Part shown: positions 61,917 to 64,000 of the stretch, one piece after another | Numbering within the stretch: the first letter of the stretch is position 1 | How the letters are laid out: each line of letters opens with the position of its first letter | Source: Vibrio plantisponsor | Lineage (GTDB): Bacteria; Pseudomonadota; Gammaproteobacteria; Enterobacterales; Vibrionaceae | Direction of reading: 5' to 3' | DNA length: 64,000 nt | Assembly: GCF_013041605.1 (NCBI RefSeq) | Contig: NZ_JABEQC010000004.1 | Span: 124,001 to 188,000 of the forward strand | The notes under the pieces: generated by a model | Seen by the model: the letters and a program-made list of their open reading frames with translations, nothing else | Told to the model about the DNA's origin: nothing | The model's database searches: none | Program-made: the position numbers and the translations under genes

Positions 61917-62252
61917 AATAAAAAGTTACATTTTGATACAAAGATAGCTCGCGATAATCGCTCCAAAACCACGATTATTCAAGGGCTATTTTTACGTTAA
62001 CTAAAAATGTTTATTTCGGGAGCAATTCGAAAGAGCTAATCAACGAATTAAATTCTATTTGATAATAAAAAACAGAATTTTAATAACACGAAGTAATTTA
62101 CCAAAGCCTTATGCGGCAAAGGTTGTGAATAATTTGTTATGTGTAAAAAACGCCCATATTGGTTCTAGATAACACTTCTGTTTTCATCTCATTGCGTCTT
62201 TGAAAGGCTGCGCCTATTGTGAAGTTAACTTAACGAGTAAGAAGGGTGTGTC
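61917..62252. other. Intergenic region between focA and the TIGR02647-type gene
   Basis: This 336-base divergent region is AT-rich and holds no supported gene. TTGATA-type half-sites occur (near 61935 and 62060) but no full FNR palindrome. AAGGGTG lies before the plus-strand ATG at 62253. Confidence 0.5.
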
Positions 62253-62486
62253 ATGAAATTTTCCCAACAACACTTAGATGAATTAAATCTCCTTGTCCAA
62301 TTTGACATTAGTAGTGCTGCGACGGGTATTAAGGTACATAGCGAAGCGGGAGAAGCCATGCAAGCTGCCGCGAAAAGACTCCATGATAAAGGCCTATGTA
62401 CATTGCCTGATGGTGGATACCTGACTGATGAAGGTATCGAAATGGCTGAAAAAGCTGACCGAATTTTACGAGTATTGACGGCTTAA
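62253..62486 (+). CDS. TIGR02647 family protein
   Basis: A 77-residue soluble protein. FDISSAATGIKVHSEAGEAM and the later LHDKGLCTLPDGGYLTDEGI match the family pattern I remember from Pseudomonas and Vibrio, with GIKVH and QPDGGYLT-like blocks. Function is unknown; the C-terminal half looks like a small winged-helix or dimerisation unit. Its own terminator follows, so it is monocistronic. Confidence 0.82.
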   Translation: MKFSQQHLDELNLLVQFDISSAATGIKVHSEAGEAMQAAAKRLHDKGLCTLPDGGYLTDEGIEMAEKADRILRVLTA

Positions 62487-62506
62487 ACTTCCTGAAATCA
62501 ATAAAG

Positions 62507-62532
62507 AAAGAGCGCCAATGGCGCTCTTTTTG
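62507..62532. terminator. Bidirectional rho-independent terminator
   Basis: AAAGAGCGCC (62507-62516) pairs with GGCGCTCTTT (62520-62529) around AAT, with TTTG next. It separates the TIGR02647-type gene from the convergent lipoprotein gene (stop at 62554). Confidence 0.87.
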
Positions 62533-62553
62533 TTTCTGTTGTCCTAAATCGAG

Positions 62554-63873
62554 TTAGCTTGCATCGCTCTGTGTCGCACTCTCAACGGGTACTGTAGGAG
62601 TTTCAACTAGCGGAGCACTTTCTGCAGGTGTTGCTGTGCTTACCGGAGCTTCTACTTCACCTACAGTTTTACTTACTGGCGCAACCTGAAGCTGTTTCAA
62701 AGAAGCCACCAACTCGTCCATACGGCGAATATACTGTTCATCACGAGTTTTCTGTTGCTGAAGTTGCTGTTCTCTGGCTGAGGCTTGTGCAAGAGCCTCA
62801 ACTTGCTTCTTGTTTTCCGCTTCTAACGACTCAACCTTAAGCGTTAACGCAGTTAACTGCTCTTTTAAGGCATTGGTTTTATCAGCAGCAACGAGACCTT
62901 CTACGCTGGTCAGTATGCGTTCTGCCTGTTCACGCAGCATAGTGTCACGGTAGTCTGAACCGTCGATTTTCTGAGAGATAGCAAACAAGTTGTTTTCCAT
63001 TTCCAGCACTATAGGCTCGAATTTGTTGTCGTCAATAGCTGCCAACAATTTCACCTGATGCGCCACTTGAGCGACGTGTTTTAATTCGAACTCCACTCGC
63101 TTAACGGCATTTTGAACACTTTGCGTATCTCTTGGGTTAGTAGAAACGACATTCGTCGCTAGAGTAATCTCTCCTTCTACTCGGTCAAAAGATAGTGGAG
63201 CAACGCGAGACAATCCTTCTTTCTTAAGTACTGCTGCTTGCTTCTCTAAAGGTTCGATATAGATTTTGTGGTTAACCTTAACCTCTAACAGCTTCGCCTT
63301 AGCCAGGAATTTCACCTGTTTTTCCTGCGCTGCTTCCAGCTTGTCATCGCGTACATCGATAAACAAATTGCGATAGTCCGAATCTACTTTTTTATAGTCA
63401 GAAGGGAAATAACTAACGGTTGCAATACTCTCTAAATAAGCCATTTGCGCGATAGCGTCGGCTAACGCGTTATCCGCTTTCAGCTTAAACTCTTGAAGCT
63501 CACGATAAGATGCATCGACCTTAGCAATGTTCTCTTCAAAGACTTGTTTGTAGCTCTTGCTCGAAAACAGCGAGTAGTCTTTTTGAATTAGTGCAGGTTC
63601 AGACTCGATTTGTTTATAAACCTCTGTCGAACCTAACCATGCATCCGCTAGCTGGCGGAAATGGGTTGGTGAATACAAGGCTAAGTTGTCGCTGTCTTTT
63701 AGTATTTCCAGCCAACTTTGGTATACCTGATCGACCTCAGCAAACTGAGTTTCTACGGATTGTTCAACATGATTTGTTTCTTGGGTAAGAGAAACGGGTT
63801 CCGATGTACTTTGACATCCTGCAAGCGCAAAGACGACTACTGAAGCCAGCAGCGTCATTCTAATATTTGTCAT
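62554..63873 (-). CDS. Coiled-coil lipoprotein, unknown function
   Basis: A 439-residue lipoprotein. The signal peptide ends in the lipobox ALAGC (Cys20). The body is almost entirely helical: about 45-330 reads as helical repeats with alternating charges, and about 335-395 is a strong coiled coil (KEQLTALTLKVESLEAENKK, then Gln-rich AREQQLQQQK). The C-terminal 45 residues are Pro/Val/Ala/Thr-rich and probably disordered. It is likely anchored in the outer membrane facing the periplasm. I do not recognise a family. No operon partner is visible in the window. Confidence 0.8.
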   Translation of the reverse strand: MTNIRMTLLASVVVFALAGCQSTSEPVSLTQETNHVEQSVETQFAEVDQVYQSWLEILKDSDNLALYSPTHFRQLADAWLGSTEVYKQIESEPALIQKDYSLFSSKSYKQVFEENIAKVDASYRELQEFKLKADNALADAIAQMAYLESIATVSYFPSDYKKVDSDYRNLFIDVRDDKLEAAQEKQVKFLAKAKLLEVKVNHKIYIEPLEKQAAVLKKEGLSRVAPLSFDRVEGEITLATNVVSTNPRDTQSVQNAVKRVEFELKHVAQVAHQVKLLAAIDDNKFEPIVLEMENNLFAISQKIDGSDYRDTMLREQAERILTSVEGLVAADKTNALKEQLTALTLKVESLEAENKKQVEALAQASAREQQLQQQKTRDEQYIRRMDELVASLKQLQVAPVSKTVGEVEAPVSTATPAESAPLVETPTVPVESATQSDAS

Positions 63874-64000
63874 TGATTAGACCTTATTATTTTTACAACT
63901 GAATAGTGCCAACCTGCATCACTATCTTTACCTTAACAAAAGCAAGATGTCTTAAAGAAAAGACAGAGTGCTATGGCACTTTAATCCATAGATAAAAATA
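63874..64000. other. Right edge: upstream region of the coiled-coil lipoprotein
   Basis: No gene is supported in these last 127 bases. They form the upstream region of the minus-strand lipoprotein gene. Confidence 0.4.

Noticed and set aside
61917..62252. An FNR site upstream of focA
   Set aside because: TTGAT half-sites occur but no TTGAT-N4-ATCAA palindrome.
1..64000. CRISPR arrays, tRNA or rRNA genes, integrases and transposases
   Set aside because: No direct-repeat/spacer pattern, cloverleaf, ribosomal RNA sequence or recombinase motif was seen on either strand.

Overview
The window reads as a chromosomal segment of a marine gammaproteobacterium of the genus Vibrio. This rests on the gene set and order (bcr, rsuA and radD close to rplY; pspF beside pspABC and sapABCDF; metC, tag, ppaC, focA), on many methyl-accepting chemoreceptors, and on Vibrio-type proteins (DUF2913, DUF2927, a TIGR02647-type protein, short-form L25). 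Gene density is high and both strands are used. I saw no rRNA or tRNA gene, CRISPR array, prophage or transposase. One short MITE-like element is present. A cowN gene with nitrogen-fixation-type promoter signals suggests a diazotrophic Vibrio lineage. Layout, left to right. 1-13.6 kb: the end of a LolD-like ABC ATPase, a MATE exporter, a YbjT-like SDR/DUF2867 protein, DUF2913 translationally coupled to bcr, rsuA, radD, a PepSY/response-regulator/sensor-kinase operon, rplY with a structured leader, a leucine-rich-repeat protein kinase, and two small genes. 13.9-23.3 kb: a five-gene amidoligase cassette made of circularly permuted ATP-grasp, alpha-E, transglutaminase-DUF2126, a fused ATP-grasp/alpha-E protein, and a second transglutaminase. 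It forms two ATP-grasp + alpha-E + transglutaminase sets in tandem, with no known substrate, and is the best candidate here for a poorly described system. 23.4-28.6 kb: two chemoreceptors flanking cowN, a membrane-anchored protein of unknown function, and a 54-residue four-cysteine protein not covered by longer reading frames. 28.7-35.6 kb: a lipoprotein polysaccharide lyase of family PL8, a HlyD/ABC/ABC-2 efflux operon, and two small genes. 35.7-42.5 kb: the complete ribose operon rbsDACBKR, with a palindromic RbsR operator and a CRP site, then an HslJ/META lipoprotein. 42.6-52.1 kb: RNA-modification enzymes, an NSS-family transporter with a perfect TyrR box, cardiolipin synthase, cystathionine beta-lyase, Tag, and the phage-shock locus (pspABC, divergent pspF, sigma-54 promoter). 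52.1-64 kb: a MITE-like repeat, sapABCDF coupled to a DUF2927 gene, DUF2750, Mn-dependent pyrophosphatase, an orphan FetB, focA, a TIGR02647-type protein and a coiled-coil lipoprotein. How genes work together: rbs genes import and phosphorylate ribose under RbsR and catabolite control. The psp genes form an envelope-stress circuit in which PspF drives sigma-54 transcription and PspA restrains PspF. The sap genes form a peptide ABC importer. CowN is expected to protect nitrogenase encoded elsewhere from carbon monoxide. All domain calls come from reading the sequence without database searches; positions in proteins are approximate unless a residue is numbered.
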